Of a stretch of 64,000 nt of DNA, positions 1 to 11,781 are shown one piece after another. The position numbers were made by a program, and so were the translations under genes. Under the pieces are notes generated by a model. It did not search any database. It was given only the letters and a program-made list of their open reading frames with translations, and was not told the origin of the DNA. Source of the stretch: Acidimicrobiaceae bacterium (GTDB lineage: Bacteria; Actinomycetota; Acidimicrobiia; Acidimicrobiales; RAAP-2); NCBI GenBank assembly GCA_003133325.1, contig PKXA01000069.1, positions 1 to 64,000 of the forward strand, written 5' to 3'. The first letter of the stretch is position 1, and every line of letters starts with the position of its first letter.

Positions 1-315
1 CGGAGCGTTCCGCTCATCAACGACACCGAGGCCGCCAGCCAGGCCCGGGTCGGGGCCTCGGACGCTGATCCGGCAGCGATGCTACCCCCCACCGGCGGCG
101 ACCGAGATGGTGTGGTCCTAATGCCTGTCCATGGTCCGCATGGTGATCACTGGAACTGGCCGAGTCCTTCGATGGCGATCACGGAATGGCCCCGGCAAAG
201 GCTGGCCCGCAAGTGCAGTGGCGGGGTGCTGCCAACCCGATCACCGACACCGAGCTGCCTATGTCTACCTGGGCACCCAATGAGCGGTTACAGCGGGCGT
301 CTCACTCAATCCTGA
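1..315. other. gene-poor left edge
   Basis: I see no supportable gene. The short open frames here have no recognisable domains. The part next to 316 is probably the degraded N-terminal portion of the transposase that follows, but too little similarity remains to place its start. Confidence 0.4.
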
Positions 316-1540
316 CACGTAGGGCGCCGGCACAAAGATGCCCGCGACATCGTGGTGCGCAGTCTGTTCGGCACACTGAACCTGGCCAGCACCCCGCTGG
401 TGGCATTGCGCTTGTGCAATCCATGAGGCCCGGACCTTCAGTCCGCTGGCCGAACTGCTTCGGGAACGGACCACGCCAGAGCTCGTCTATTTCGAGTCCA
501 AGTTCGCCAGGCTTGTCTCCTACGGGCTGTCGGCCAAGTTGCTCGCCGAGGTCCTGCCCCTCGGCCGGACCATGCACGCCGCCGCTATCCGCCGCCAGGT
601 ACAAGGTGTCGCCCAGCGCATCGAAGACGAGTTGGGAGAGGAGCAGACCAGCTACATCGAAGGCTGCCCTTCCGTCTGGGGGGAGCTGCCCCGGCCAGAC
701 CTGCCCCTCGTGGTCGGTCTCGATGGTGGCTATGTCCACTCCAGCGAACAGCGCTCCCGCAAAGACGGCTGGTTCGAGGTGATCGCCGGCAAGTCGATGC
801 CCGCCGAGGGACCGGCAAAGTGCTTCGGATACGTCCAGACCTACGACACCAAGCCCAAACGCCGCCTGTTCGAAGTGCTCAACGCCCAGGGCATGCAGAT
901 GAACCAGCAGATCACCTTCGTCACCGACGGTCGCGAGGACATACGTGAACTGCCGCTGTACCTCAATCCCAATTCCGAGCATCTTCTCGACTGGTTCCAT
1001 GTCACCATGCGCCTCACGGTCATGGCCAATATGGCGAAAAGCCTCCGTGCTCCACCACCGGACCCAGACTTTCCGTCGTCCCAATCGATGGCCCTCGCTG
1101 CCAGCGTCGGCGAGGAGCTGGTACGCCTCAAGTGGTTTCTCTGGCACGGCAACGTCTTTCGAGCGCTGCAGATCGTTGACGACCTGGTGGTCGACCTCGA
1201 CGTCGAGGACCCGGCCCCCGAACAGGCCAAGCTGCTCAAGGCCGTCACCGAGTTCGACACCTACATCCGGGCCAACGCCTCCTCCACCCCGAACTATGGG
1301 GAACGCCACCGAGCGGGCGAGACCATCTCCAGCTCGTTCGTGGAGTCAGCGGTTAACCAGGTCGTGAGCAAAAGGATGGTGAAGAAACAACAGATGCGCT
1401 AGAGCCCCCGAGGTGCGCACCTCTTGCTCCAGGTACGTACCCGAGTTCTGAACGACGACTTGGCCAAGGACTTCCACCGGTGGTATCCCGGGTTCACCCA
1501 CACGATCCTCGATCAAGAGGAGTTGGCGGCGGCCGCGTAG
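316..1540 (+). pseudogene. ISKra4-family transposase, inactivated
   Basis: This reads as the conserved body of an ISKra4-type DDE transposase. It contains a zinc-finger-like stretch (RWWHCACA, near 395-421), a DGGYVH motif near 723, the YDTKPKRRLFEV block near 843-872, and DWFHVTMRL near 988-1016. It is broken twice. An extra base around 386-392 shifts the reading from the frame of VVRSLFGTLNLAS to that of PRWWHC. An amber TAG at 1390-1392 sits where the family has a tryptophan codon (QMR-W-x-PRGAHLL). Beyond that stop the frame stays open to 1540 and encodes the normal C-terminus (RWYPGF and an acidic tail). The longest intact segment starts at 539. I did not find terminal inverted repeats. 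The family call is firm and the boundaries are approximate. Confidence 0.85.
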
Positions 1541-1651
1541 CCCTCCCACGGTTTGTTCCACTCTCGGGTCCGGGGTGCCCAAATGTCGTGGCATCCGGAC
1601 TGCTTGCTGTAGGTCTGGCCTCATCGACGCCCAACCTCCACTGCAGTCAAC

Positions 1652-1963
1652 TCATGGCGAATCGGAATTCGGCTCCTCGTCACTTCGCGTGATCGTCCCT
1701 GCCCATCGGCACTGTGACTCTTCGTGGACGTCAAGATCGACCATCACGGCTTCTCCGTTTTCAGCTAACTCCCAACCACGCAAATCGTGCTGGATGCCAG
1801 CGATGAGCGCCGCTGGATCGTCGTGCTCATGATCGACAACGAGGCATCCCGTGGACGCGTTGAGGTGCACATTACCGACGAGCGGTCGGGCGCGCAACTG
1901 ATCCGCCATGGCATTCAAGCACCATCCACAGTTGCTGCTCCCCAGTTGAATGATGGTCCGCAC
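1652..1963 (-). CDS. small HMA-like (heavy-metal-associated fold) protein
   Basis: A 103-residue protein with the shape of a single HMA/MerP-like domain: an opening beta strand (RTIIQL), a loop with two cysteines (SSNCGWCLNAM, in place of the usual GMxCxxC), a VGNVHLNAS strand and an LI-AGIQ helix. The start chosen is GTG at 1963, because AGGAGGAG lies six bases upstream; a TTG at 1984 is less likely. The charged C-terminal tail is outside the fold. The CGWC pair could bind Cu(I) or Zn(II), but no P-type ATPase or metal regulator is nearby, so the metal and partner are unknown. Family assignment is moderate because the motif is atypical. Confidence 0.6.
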   Translation of the reverse strand: MRTIIQLGSSNCGWCLNAMADQLRARPLVGNVHLNASTGCLVVDHEHDDPAALIAGIQHDLRGWELAENGEAVMVDLDVHEESQCRWAGTITRSDEEPNSDSP

Positions 1964-2189
1964 GGCATCTCCTCCTAGCCACAATAGCGAAAGCCTTGAG
2001 CGGGGCGCGCTCGTTCTTGGGAGCTGAGCAGCCCACGATGAGCGCCCTCAGTGTGGCCGGCAATTGTCGCGGACTCCCCAACGCCGCCGCAATGCCACAG
2101 CTCTGGTCAACTGGTCGCCCGGAAGCCCGCCACCTGCGCCTCAAGTCCCGAGCCACGGTGTCAAACAGCCGGACGGCTTCTGAGTAGGC

Positions 2190-2410
2190 CGGCAACGGCG
2201 ATGGGGACATTGATGAGGGCGGGCTCAACCCCCACCAGTAGCAATCGAGCAAGAAGCCGCCGAGGATGGGCCCGACCGCCACCCCGAGCCCGGTCGCGCC
2301 CGACCAGATACCGATGCGCGGGCCCAGTCGGTGGTGACCCACGGGCGGGCAGAACTGAGGGCCGTTAGGATTCCGGCGTACGACGAGTACTGCGGGCGAG
2401 AGAACCTGGG
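2190..2410 (-). pseudogene. fragment of an MFS drug-efflux transporter (EmrB/QacA type)
   Basis: On the minus strand, three frames together recall DHA2-type MFS transporters: an ILTALSSAR helix end, then the conserved stretch around IGIWSGATGLGVAVGP and GGFLLD-YWWG, then INVPIAVAGLL. The pieces lie in different frames, so at least two frameshifts have occurred. No start, no complete helix bundle and no downstream half are present. It is a relic. Confidence 0.65.
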
Positions 2411-2458
2411 AGAACCAAGGTCCGGACCCAATGGCACGATCGGCCACGGGAGACGGCG

Positions 2459-5311
<2,853 letters not shown>

Positions 5312-5432
5312 ACGCCACGGTTTGACAGGCCCGACGAAATCGAGGCACTCCCCATTTGACCAGCCGACGAGACGAGAGTGCCGGCGTTCCGGAGGATATG
5401 ACCATCGGCGAGGAGCCCACTACGTCATATCT

Positions 5433-5446
5433 CTAGTATAAACTAA
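5433..5446 (+). promoter_or_regulatory. CTAGT-N4-ACTAA operator-like box
   Basis: CTAGT-ATAA-ACTAA, one mismatch from the palindrome CTAGT-N4-ACTAG that recurs upstream of other genes in this window. It lies about 130 bases before the broken osmC and is the only AT-rich island in the 260-base gap after acnA. It would control the osmC-gltD transcription unit. Confidence 0.5.
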
Positions 5447-5572
5447 AAGAACAGCTTAACATCCGATGGCTGGCGAGCCGATTGGAGACGTCCCCGAGAC
5501 AGGAGCTCGGTAGCAACGAGTGGTGAACCGTGTCCGCAACCGGGCTATGTCGCAGCGGCGATAAGAGGGAGG

Positions 5573-5996
5573 ATGATGCCAGAACGGACAGCGCACGCTC
5601 ACTGGGAAGGGCCCATCAATGCAGGGCACGGTTCGATAGCAGTAGCCCGCGGTGTCTTCGAGTCGGAGTACTCGTTCGGTTCGGTTCCCGCTTCGAGAAT
5701 CGAGAAGGAACGAATCCCGAGGAATTGCTCGGAGCAGCTCAGGCCGTTGTTTCAACATGGCACTGACGCTCGGCTTGTCCGAAGCTGGCCACCCACCACC
5801 GGGGATCGACACGACGGCCCGCGTAGCCATCGAAAAGGAGCCAGATGGCTTTCGTATCACCCGTATCGTGCTTCGACCTGAAGCCGAAGCCCCTGGCGTG
5901 GGCCCCGACGAATTTCAACTTCATGCCGGGAGAGCGAAGGAGAACTGTCTGGTGTCACGGGCGCTCACGGAAGACCAGCCGAACGGAGATCAGTGA
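5573..5996 (+). pseudogene. OsmC-family peroxide-resistance protein, frameshifted
   Basis: Three consecutive frames rebuild an OsmC/Ohr-type protein that would reduce organic hydroperoxides with a reactive cysteine. The pieces are MPERTAHAHWEG...FESEYSFGS, then SRFENREGTNPEELLGAAQA, then CFNMALTLGLSEAGH through PGVGPDEFQ...KENCLVSRAL. The first break is a tandem five-base repeat (gttcg-gttcg near 5672-5684). The second is a one-base loss near 5748, just before the catalytic CFNMAL cysteine. A good Shine-Dalgarno (GGGAGG) precedes the start. The 3' end lies 12 bases before gltD and includes its ribosome-binding site, so both were one operon. The protein is not made full length unless these are assembly errors. 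Confidence 0.85.
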
Positions 5997-6008
5997 TGGA
6001 GGTGTCGA

Positions 6009-7517
6009 ATGGGTGACATAAGGGGGTTTCTCAAGTTCGGTCGAGAGCTTCCGCAGCACCGTTCGGTGGGAGTCCGGATCCGGGACTGGAACGAGGTCTA
6101 TGAGCCGTTCCCAGTGGAGTCCAGTCGCCAGCAGGCAGCGCGCTGCATGGATTGCGGTATTCCGTTCTGCCACGAGGGATGCCCGCTCGGGAACCTGATC
6201 CCGGAGTGGAACGATTTGGTCTATCGGGACAACTGGGCTGCAGCGATAGAGCGGCTCCATGCCACCAATAACTTCCCCGACTTCACCGGCCGGCTCTGCC
6301 CAGCCCCCTGTGAGACATCGTGCGTGCTTGGGATCAATGCCCCTCCGGTCACCATCAAGCAGATCGAGTACGAGATCATCGAACGGGCTTGGGCGGAAGG
6401 TTGGGTGACCCCGGTGAGCGCGAAGGTGCGCAGCGGCAAGCAGGTCTCGATCGTTGGCTCGGGACCTTCAGGACTCGCGGCGGCCCAGCAGCTGGCGCGG
6501 GCCGGACACTCGGTTGTGGTCTTTGAGCGGGCGGAGAGGCCCGGTGGACTCCTGCGCTACGGCATCCCCGAGTTCAAGATGGAGAAGTCCGTCCTTGAGC
6601 GCCGACTGACGCAGTTGACCCAAGAAGGCGTCGAGTTCCGCTGTGGTGTCTCGGTGGGCAATCCCGCACCCGAAGCAGTGAATGCAGTCGCCGATGGCGC
6701 ATCGACGATTTCGACGACATTGCTCACCGCGGAGTACGACGCGGTGGTCCTTGCCGGTGGCGCGACGATCCCAAGGAACCTCAGCATCCCTGGCCGCCAT
6801 CTGCGGGGCATCCATCAGGCCATGGACTACCTAAGGCCTGCCAATCAGGTACAGGAGGGCTCGCTCACTGAACCAACGATCACTGCAGCCGGTAAGCACG
6901 TGGTGATCATCGGTGGGGGTGACACCGGGGCCGACTGTCTCGGAACCGTCCACCGCCAGGGTGCGCTCTCGGTTCACCAGCTCGAGATCATGCCCGAGCC
7001 ACCCCGTTCCCGAGGACCCAAGGATCCGTGGCCGACCTGGCCGGCGGTCTTACGGATCTATCCGGCTCACGAAGAGGGCGGCGAACGACTCTTTGCCGTC
7101 TCGACGGCCGAGTTCCTCGACGACGGAGGGGGGGCGGTCAAGGCCCTTCGCGCGCAAGAGGTGCAGCTGGTGCCCGATGACGAGGGTCGTCCGTTATTCA
7201 TGCCCGTGGCTGGCTCGGAGTTCGAGCTCAGCTGCCAACTGGTGCTGCTGGGACTCGGGTTTCTTGGACCCGAGCGGACCGGTGTGGTTGCTGACCTCGG
7301 TTTGGACCTAGACGAGCGAGGGAACGTGGCCGCCGATCAGTCTTGGGCGACGAACGTCGATGGGGTATTTGTCTGCGGCGACATGGCCCGGGGCCAGAGT
7401 CTCATCGTCTGGGCCATTGCCGAGGGACGCTCGGCGGCCGCGGCAGTCGACCGGTACCTGATGGGTGAAACAGTCCTGCCGGCCCCGGTCGTCCCAGGAC
7501 AGCTCGCGTTGCGCTGA
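6009..7517 (+). CDS. gltD: glutamate synthase small-subunit-like NADPH oxidoreductase (orphan)
   Basis: A 502-residue GltD-type flavoprotein. The N-terminal domain carries the two [4Fe-4S] cysteine sets: Cys46/49/54/58 (CMDCGIPFCHEGC) and Cys97/101/105 (CPAPCETSC). A FAD Rossmann motif (GSGPSGLAAA) begins near residue 150 and an NAD(P)H motif (GGGDTGADC) near 302. The C-terminal FAD loop is FVCGDMARGQSLIVWAI. In glutamate synthase this subunit feeds NADPH electrons to GltB, but no gltB is near. It may partner a distant GltB or act as a stand-alone electron-input module. The start follows GGAGGTG. It sits directly behind the dead osmC and shares its putative CTAGT-box promoter. Confidence 0.9.
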   Translation: MGDIRGFLKFGRELPQHRSVGVRIRDWNEVYEPFPVESSRQQAARCMDCGIPFCHEGCPLGNLIPEWNDLVYRDNWAAAIERLHATNNFPDFTGRLCPAPCETSCVLGINAPPVTIKQIEYEIIERAWAEGWVTPVSAKVRSGKQVSIVGSGPSGLAAAQQLARAGHSVVVFERAERPGGLLRYGIPEFKMEKSVLERRLTQLTQEGVEFRCGVSVGNPAPEAVNAVADGASTISTTLLTAEYDAVVLAGGATIPRNLSIPGRHLRGIHQAMDYLRPANQVQEGSLTEPTITAAGKHVVIIGGGDTGADCLGTVHRQGALSVHQLEIMPEPPRSRGPKDPWPTWPAVLRIYPAHEEGGERLFAVSTAEFLDDGGGAVKALRAQEVQLVPDDEGRPLFMPVAGSEFELSCQLVLLGLGFLGPERTGVVADLGLDLDERGNVAADQSWATNVDGVFVCGDMARGQSLIVWAIAEGRSAAAAVDRYLMGETVLPAPVVPGQLALR

Positions 7518-7779
7518 ACCCGAACGGTGGCCGGAAACGCGCTGGTTCGCGCCGGTCAACCCGCAGGTGGGCGGCGGCTACACGGTCGATCTGGACGCAC
7601 TGAACGCTAGGCTCCAGACGACCCATGAGGAACCGACAGCAGTAGGCGTCACCGTGTTCACGCGTCGCGAATCAGGCGGTTTGGGCACGCCGGCTCGGTT
7701 GCGGTTTGGAACCGCGGCCCGCTACCGATCGCAGTCGCTCGACGCCGCGATCCTCCTTGACGCACCCGATCTCAATCGT

Positions 7780-8115
7780 TCACCCAACTCCGGCGGAGCT
7801 CTCGTTCACGCTCGAAGCCACACGGCGTTCGACCGACTCCACCTTTCGACCCAGACGGCCGCTCGGTTCGCCCGGACGGTGGTCCAGCTTCACCACGACC
7901 GAGACGCGCGGCGCAGCTTGGGCCATCGTGTCGACGCATGTCTTGATGACAGCCATGATCTCGTCCCACTCGCCCTCGACGTTGGTGAACATGGCATTGG
8001 TCTCGTTGGGGAGGCCACTCGCCCGTACGATGCGGACTGTCTCGGCGACCAGGTCGCCGACAGACTCGCCGGTGCCCAGCGGGGTGATGGAGAACGCAGC
8101 GAGCATTGTCGGCAT
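7780..8115 (-). CDS. MTH1187-family thiamine-binding-type protein
   Basis: About 111 residues. The first 95 match the MTH1187/YkoF-like (DUF77) fold, small ferredoxin-like proteins that bind thiamine or related ligands. Recognisable features are FSITPLGTGESVGDLVAE, the GLPNETNAMFTNVEGEWDEIM segment (split here for length) and VSVVVKLDHRPG. The start at 8115 has a weak GGTGAG upstream. A second in-frame methionine three codons later would also fit the family. The C-terminal tail is less conserved. No thiamine genes adjoin it. Confidence 0.8.
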   Translation of the reverse strand: MPTMLAAFSITPLGTGESVGDLVAETVRIVRASGLPNETNAMFTNVEGEWDEIMAVIKTCVDTMAQAAPRVSVVVKLDHRPGEPSGRLGRKVESVERRVASSVNESSAGVG

Positions 8116-8206
8116 TGTCTCACCCGAGGACCCGGACCGCCAGCGGTCACCGATCGCGACGCCGGCTCCGGGACCAGGCGTCAGGCGTCAGGCGTCGTAG
8201 GGTCGT

Positions 8207-8362
8207 GGCGAGGATCTGGGCCGCATTGGCATCTGGACCTCAGCGGACGACCGCCAACCGGCCGCGGACCCTCCCGAAGTGTGGGAGGCCTTGGCCGCCA
8301 ACGGGGCCGACGTCACACCCGTGGTTGGCCTCCCGATGCCTGCGGATGCAAAATGGATCTAG
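8207..8362 (+). other. possible fragment of a luciferase-like oxidoreductase
   Basis: One frame reads LGRIGIWTS followed by an open stretch ending in MPADAKWI and a stop that overlaps the next operator. LGRIGIW resembles the start of LLM-type F420-dependent oxidoreductases, but only about 50 residues are present with no start codon. I list it as a possible relic only. Confidence 0.2.
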
Positions 8363-8372
8363 TTATTACTAG
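8359..8372 (+). promoter_or_regulatory. perfect CTAGT-N4-ACTAG box
   Basis: CTAGT-TATT-ACTAG, a perfect palindrome, followed ten bases on by a further half-site (GACTAG, 8377-8382) and an AT-rich stretch suitable for a -10 element. It lies about 60 bases upstream of the operon starting at 8429. Confidence 0.65.
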
Positions 8373-8428
8373 TGTTGACTAGATATATATGGTAAGACAT
8401 CTACGGCAGACGAGAAGAGGAGGCACTG

Positions 8429-8686
8429 ATGAGGCCTGCAGTCACGACCGCGAAGCCGCCTGCAGCCGGCAGCGTGGCGGCGCCCCCCACCCGTGCGGCC
8501 GTTGCCACTCGAATGATCGGGGCGCCACTCGGCAACCTGGCGATGGACCGCTTCACCGGGCAGTCGACGGCAGAAGCGTTCATCGACAAGTTCGGTCGAG
8601 CCATCGGGGACCGACGTCACGCAGAGCCGTCATACAGCAAGGGTGATGGCCGCGACGGCCGCCGAGGAGGCTTGAGCCATGGCTGA
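8429..8686 (+). CDS. small hypothetical protein, first gene of hemerythrin-like operon
   Basis: 85 residues. The N-terminal half is rich in Ala and Pro, followed by an amphipathic MDRFTGQSTAEAFIDKFGRAI segment (split here for length) and a basic, Gly-rich tail. AGGAGG five bases before ATG 8429 strongly supports translation. The last codons overlap the next gene's start (8679). I recognise no domain. The second hemerythrin-like locus at 44618 has no counterpart of it. Confidence 0.55.
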   Translation: MRPAVTTAKPPAAGSVAAPPTRAAVATRMIGAPLGNLAMDRFTGQSTAEAFIDKFGRAIGDRRHAEPSYSKGDGRDGRRGGLSHG

Positions 8687-9113
8687 TGCATCCCAACCCG
8701 CCCGGGGTCCACGTCACTCCCAGGTTTGCCTGTGTCCAGAGCGCTGGACAGGCGAGCATGCTGTGCACCTCCCTCATGAGGCCCTGCTGACTCTGGCGCG
8801 CAAGGTCCATGCCGCCGCTGACGACGACGATCCGCAACGCCTGGAGCAGGCAGCGCTGCACCTCTTCGATGCACTGGCGACCCATGTGCGCGACGAGGAC
8901 GTCACTATGGGCGCACTCTCCCCAGCGCTGGTCCGCATCCTCGGACGTGGCCAGGAGCGCCTCCTCTCCCTGGCCGCCGAGCTTGCCGCCGAGGCTGCTG
9001 CCGGTTGCACGTCGACATCCGAGCTGTGCCGGACACGCACTGAGGAGCTGCTGGCCCTCCTCGTGCTCCAGGCCCGAGACGAACACGTCGCCCCGTACGA
9101 CCCCGCTGCCTGA
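8679..9113 (+). CDS. hemerythrin-like protein, copy 1
   Basis: 144 residues, mostly helical. A His-Glu pair opens the conserved part (LPHEALLTLARKV), then HLFDALATHVRDE, a GQERLLSL helix, a Cys-rich turn and the closing LQARDEHVAPYDPA. The spacing of His and Glu/Asp fits a degenerate HHE four-helix bundle that could hold a diiron centre. It is clearly paralogous to the protein at 44618-45049, and both are followed by an NHL-repeat gene. The start is supported by GGAGG eight bases upstream. Binding of O2, NO or iron is inference; the metal ligands are incomplete compared with classical hemerythrins. Confidence 0.65.
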   Translation: MADASQPARGPRHSQVCLCPERWTGEHAVHLPHEALLTLARKVHAAADDDDPQRLEQAALHLFDALATHVRDEDVTMGALSPALVRILGRGQERLLSLAAELAAEAAAGCTSTSELCRTRTEELLALLVLQARDEHVAPYDPAA

Positions 9114-9143
9114 GTCACCGGGCGAGGAACTGAGAGGACGGAC

Positions 9144-10126
9144 ATGCCACGCGTTGCCGAATCGAGTCGCCCTGCGACCATGCTGCGTTCTGCGGCTGCC
9201 TCCGAGCCGTCGATGGTCGACTGCGCAGACGCAATGTTCTTGTTTCGCGGGCATCCTGGCGGGATCACGGTCGACATCGACGACACCGTCTGGGTCTCGG
9301 ACTCCCTGTCCGGCGCCATCTGGCACGTGGCTTTCGATGGCACGCCCACACCGGTCCTCTCACCCGCGGTCAGCCGCCACTTCGCCGGGCACGGCGCGGC
9401 TCCCCTCGCACCGGCTGGTCTTGCCTTGGCCCCCGACGGCTCGCTCTATGTGGCCGATTCCAGCGGGCATCGGATCTTGGCCGTGACGCCTGGCGGTTCG
9501 GCTCGTGTCGTCACCGGCGGGGCTGCTGGGTACCGGGACGGTCCCGGGACCGAGGCGCTGTTCCGCCATCCCCTCGACGTCGCCTTCGCACCGGACGGCG
9601 CTTGCTATGTGGCCGACACCGGCAACCACCGCATTCGGCGCATCGCTCCCGACGGGGCCGTCACTACCGTGGCCGGGTCCATCTACGACTACGGCGACGG
9701 CCGCGGCCCCGACGCTCGGTTTCGGCGGCCCGCGGCCCTCGATGTGGTTGCCGACGGGACGTGCTACGTGGCCGATACCGGTAACAACGCCATTCGGCGC
9801 ATCCAGCCTGATGGCGCCGTCACGACGCTGGTCGGCGAGCCACCGGGCGGAGACGGTACGGGACCGGGCGTGACATCGGGCTGCGATGGCCGACGGGGAT
9901 CGCCGTCGGAGCAGACGGCACCGTCTGGATCGCCGACCACGGCAACGGCACGGTGCGCCGCATCGCCGCCTGGGGCGAGAGCCAGACCATGCTCCGGCTC
10001 TCTGGTCTGCGTTGGCCGGTAGGTGTCGCGCTGCGCAGCGACCACACACTCGTGGTTACAGGGACCGCGCTGTCCAACCCCGGTCGCCCCGAGGCATGTC
10101 TTCTCGTGGTCGGGGGTGCGCGTTGA
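9144..10126 (+). pseudogene. NHL-repeat beta-propeller protein, frameshifted
   Basis: Several NHL repeats are clear: GGITVDIDDTVWVSD, LALAPDGSLYVADSSGHRI, VAFAPDGACYVADTGNHRIRR and YVADTGNNAIRRI. The frame of the start codon is lost between about 9860 and 9878. From there another frame continues the propeller (GIAVGADGTVWIADHGNGTVRRI) to a stop at 10124-10126. One frameshift therefore separates an N-terminal ~240 residues from a C-terminal ~83. GAGAGGA precedes ATG 9144. No signal peptide is evident, so a cytosolic scaffold or ligand-sensing role would be expected of the intact protein. Confidence 0.8.
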
Positions 10127-10199
10127 GCGGACCGGCTCCTCCCGGCTTCGCCACGCGGACCCTGGTTCGTGGAGCACGTGGCGCGGCGGCCGTCCACCT

Positions 10200-10507
10200 G
10201 ATGGCCAGGGCGGGCAACGCGAAGGGGGAATCCCGCCGATGGCGGTAGTGCTCGCGTCTGCTGGGCGCATCACGTCTGGCGACGACCGGCAGCTCTTGTC
10301 CGGCGGCCAAGACACGAAGCGCCGTGCCGCTACCACACACCACCGCACCAGGACTGAGCACGCCGAAGGGAACCTCACCGGTGAGTCCCAGACTTGCCGA
10401 TCGAAGTGCGGGGACGAACTGCCGGGGAAGGACCCCGTGCCGATCACCATGGAATGGTGGATGCTCTCGAAATGCTCGGCGATCACAGCGCTCACACCGA
10501 GCAGCAT
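10200..10507 (-). pseudogene. C-terminal fragment of a second aconitase
   Basis: Reading leftward from 10507, [19 protein letters not shown] matches the AcnA segment [19 protein letters not shown]. After a shift of frame near 10440, TALRVLAAGQELPVVARRDA and REHYRHRRDSPFALPALAIR match the AcnA end. It lacks cluster ligands and a start. It is a relic of a duplicated aconitase gene in the orientation opposite to the intact copy at 2459. Confidence 0.85.
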
Positions 10508-10578
10508 GCCGTTACCCCGGCAGTGCTGTGGTGCCTCGATGGCCTCGTTACCCGGCGCGCATTGCCCTATTACCTTCT

Positions 10579-10597
10579 CTAGTCACCGTTATAAGAA
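10579..10597 (+). promoter_or_regulatory. CTAGT half-site with adjacent -10
   Basis: TTCT-CTAGT-CACC-GTTATAAGAA: one good half-site and symmetric outer TTCT/AGAA arms. TATAAG at 10590-10595 resembles a -10 element and lies four bases before ATG 10599, which suggests a leaderless transcript. Confidence 0.4.
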
Positions 10598-10598
10598 T

Positions 10599-10973
10599 AT
10601 GGGACACACAACGAGAACTAGAGACCAGCGGACGAGCGGGTCCGGCTCCGACGGACCCCAGCGGGAAGCCCGGGCTCTCGGTGGCCCAACGCGCCATCAG
10701 ATCTTCCGTCATACCGAAGACGCCCGGCGCTCGGAGAATTCCGTCCGGCTCACCGCGCTCTTGTTCCTCAACCAGTACGCGGTCTGCCAGCATCTGACCG
10801 TGAGCGAAGATGCGAGGCTGGTGGTCGAAGAGATTGGGCAGCGTAGCCGGCACAGGCGACCTCTCCTGCTGTACCGGCTCCGTCCTGACGCTTCACGGCC
10901 CCACCCGCCACGGGGCGTTCTTGCCCCATCAGGTGGCCACCTCGGAAACACTTCCTCACGAATGTCCGCATGA
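10599..10973 (+). pseudogene. decayed ArsR/SufR-like winged-helix regulator
   Basis: An open frame of 124 codons. Residues ~20-105 align with the regulator at 39035-39703: QREARALGGPTRHQIFRHTED versus QREARALGDPTRYRLFRYIVD (fragments of each), then QHLTVSEDARLVVEEI and RRPLLLYRLRPDA. The recognition-helix segment NHNAVRQHL is replaced by NQYAVCQHL, and the whole cysteine-bearing C-terminal half is missing. It keeps an upstream CTAGT half-site. It probably no longer binds DNA as the parent does. Confidence 0.7.
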
Positions 10974-11142
10974 AACGAGCAAGCCATGGTACAAGATCGC
11001 TCCTCCGCCACGAGAGGCGACGCCAGGCCCCGGCGCCCCTTCGTCGCGGGTGCGCAGGGGATCTACGTGCTGACGCGCACGTTCCTGCGCACTCACCACG
11101 CCAGCGCAGCCGGACTCCGATGACGGTCGCGGTGCCCCGCCG

Positions 11143-11589
11143 GTGACGCCGCCCTGGCGCTGGATGCTCTTTGTCACATCAGGCGCCACGTTCGTCCTCG
11201 CTGGCGGCTTTGCCGCCGCCGTCGATGGAGTAACACCCTCACCACACCTGTCGTGGGCGAGCGCTTACCTCGTCCTCGTGTGCGGCTCGGCCCAGATCGT
11301 GCTCGGTGGTGGCCAAGCCTTGGTCGCCTCCTCCCCACCGCGAGCGCGCCTTGTCACGTGGCAGTTTGCCGCGTTCAATCTCGGCAATGCGGCGGTGCTT
11401 GCCGGGACGCTGTCGATGGTTACGGTTGTGCTCGACGCAGGCAGTGCGCTCTTACTCGTGGCGCTCGGACTATTCGCCTGGGCCACGAAAGAGGCCGGCC
11501 TGAGCCACCGATCGGTCGCACTCGTCTATCGTGCGGCGCTCCTGGTACTCGCAGTGAGCGTCCCGATCGGCGTACTGCTGGCGCACTGA
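11143..11589 (+). CDS. small four-helix membrane protein
   Basis: 148 residues with four hydrophobic segments at about 8-28, 40-60, 74-98 and 118-146 and very short loops. GTG 11143 is the likely start, and an upstream short frame ends just past it. I recognise no family; it resembles small integral membrane proteins of unknown function. It stands alone between the decayed regulator and the convergent AhpD-like gene. Confidence 0.55.
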   Translation: MTPPWRWMLFVTSGATFVLAGGFAAAVDGVTPSPHLSWASAYLVLVCGSAQIVLGGGQALVASSPPRARLVTWQFAAFNLGNAAVLAGTLSMVTVVLDAGSALLLVALGLFAWATKEAGLSHRSVALVYRAALLVLAVSVPIGVLLAH

Positions 11590-11781
11590 ATCCGAGAAAA
11601 GCCTCAATGACGTCCACTGCGCGTCCGTCCCCTTCGTCAGATCCACGTCGCCAACCACCGAGCTCGTGACATCGCGGCCACCCAAAGCATCGGCATTCAC
11701 AGCACGAACACGGTGCGGCTGCGGGAACCTGGGCTGTCCCACTGTGCCCGTACACCGCTGGCGAGTCGGGACGGCCCGGGA

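Noticed and set aside
302-1309. 335-codon open frame on the minus strand
   Set aside because: It is antisense to the ISKra4 transposase and shows no domain; GC-skewed codons keep the complement open.
10986-11121. 45-codon frame starting ATG 10986
   Set aside because: It has no domain, no good ribosome-binding site and a basic, low-information sequence, which is not enough to call a gene.
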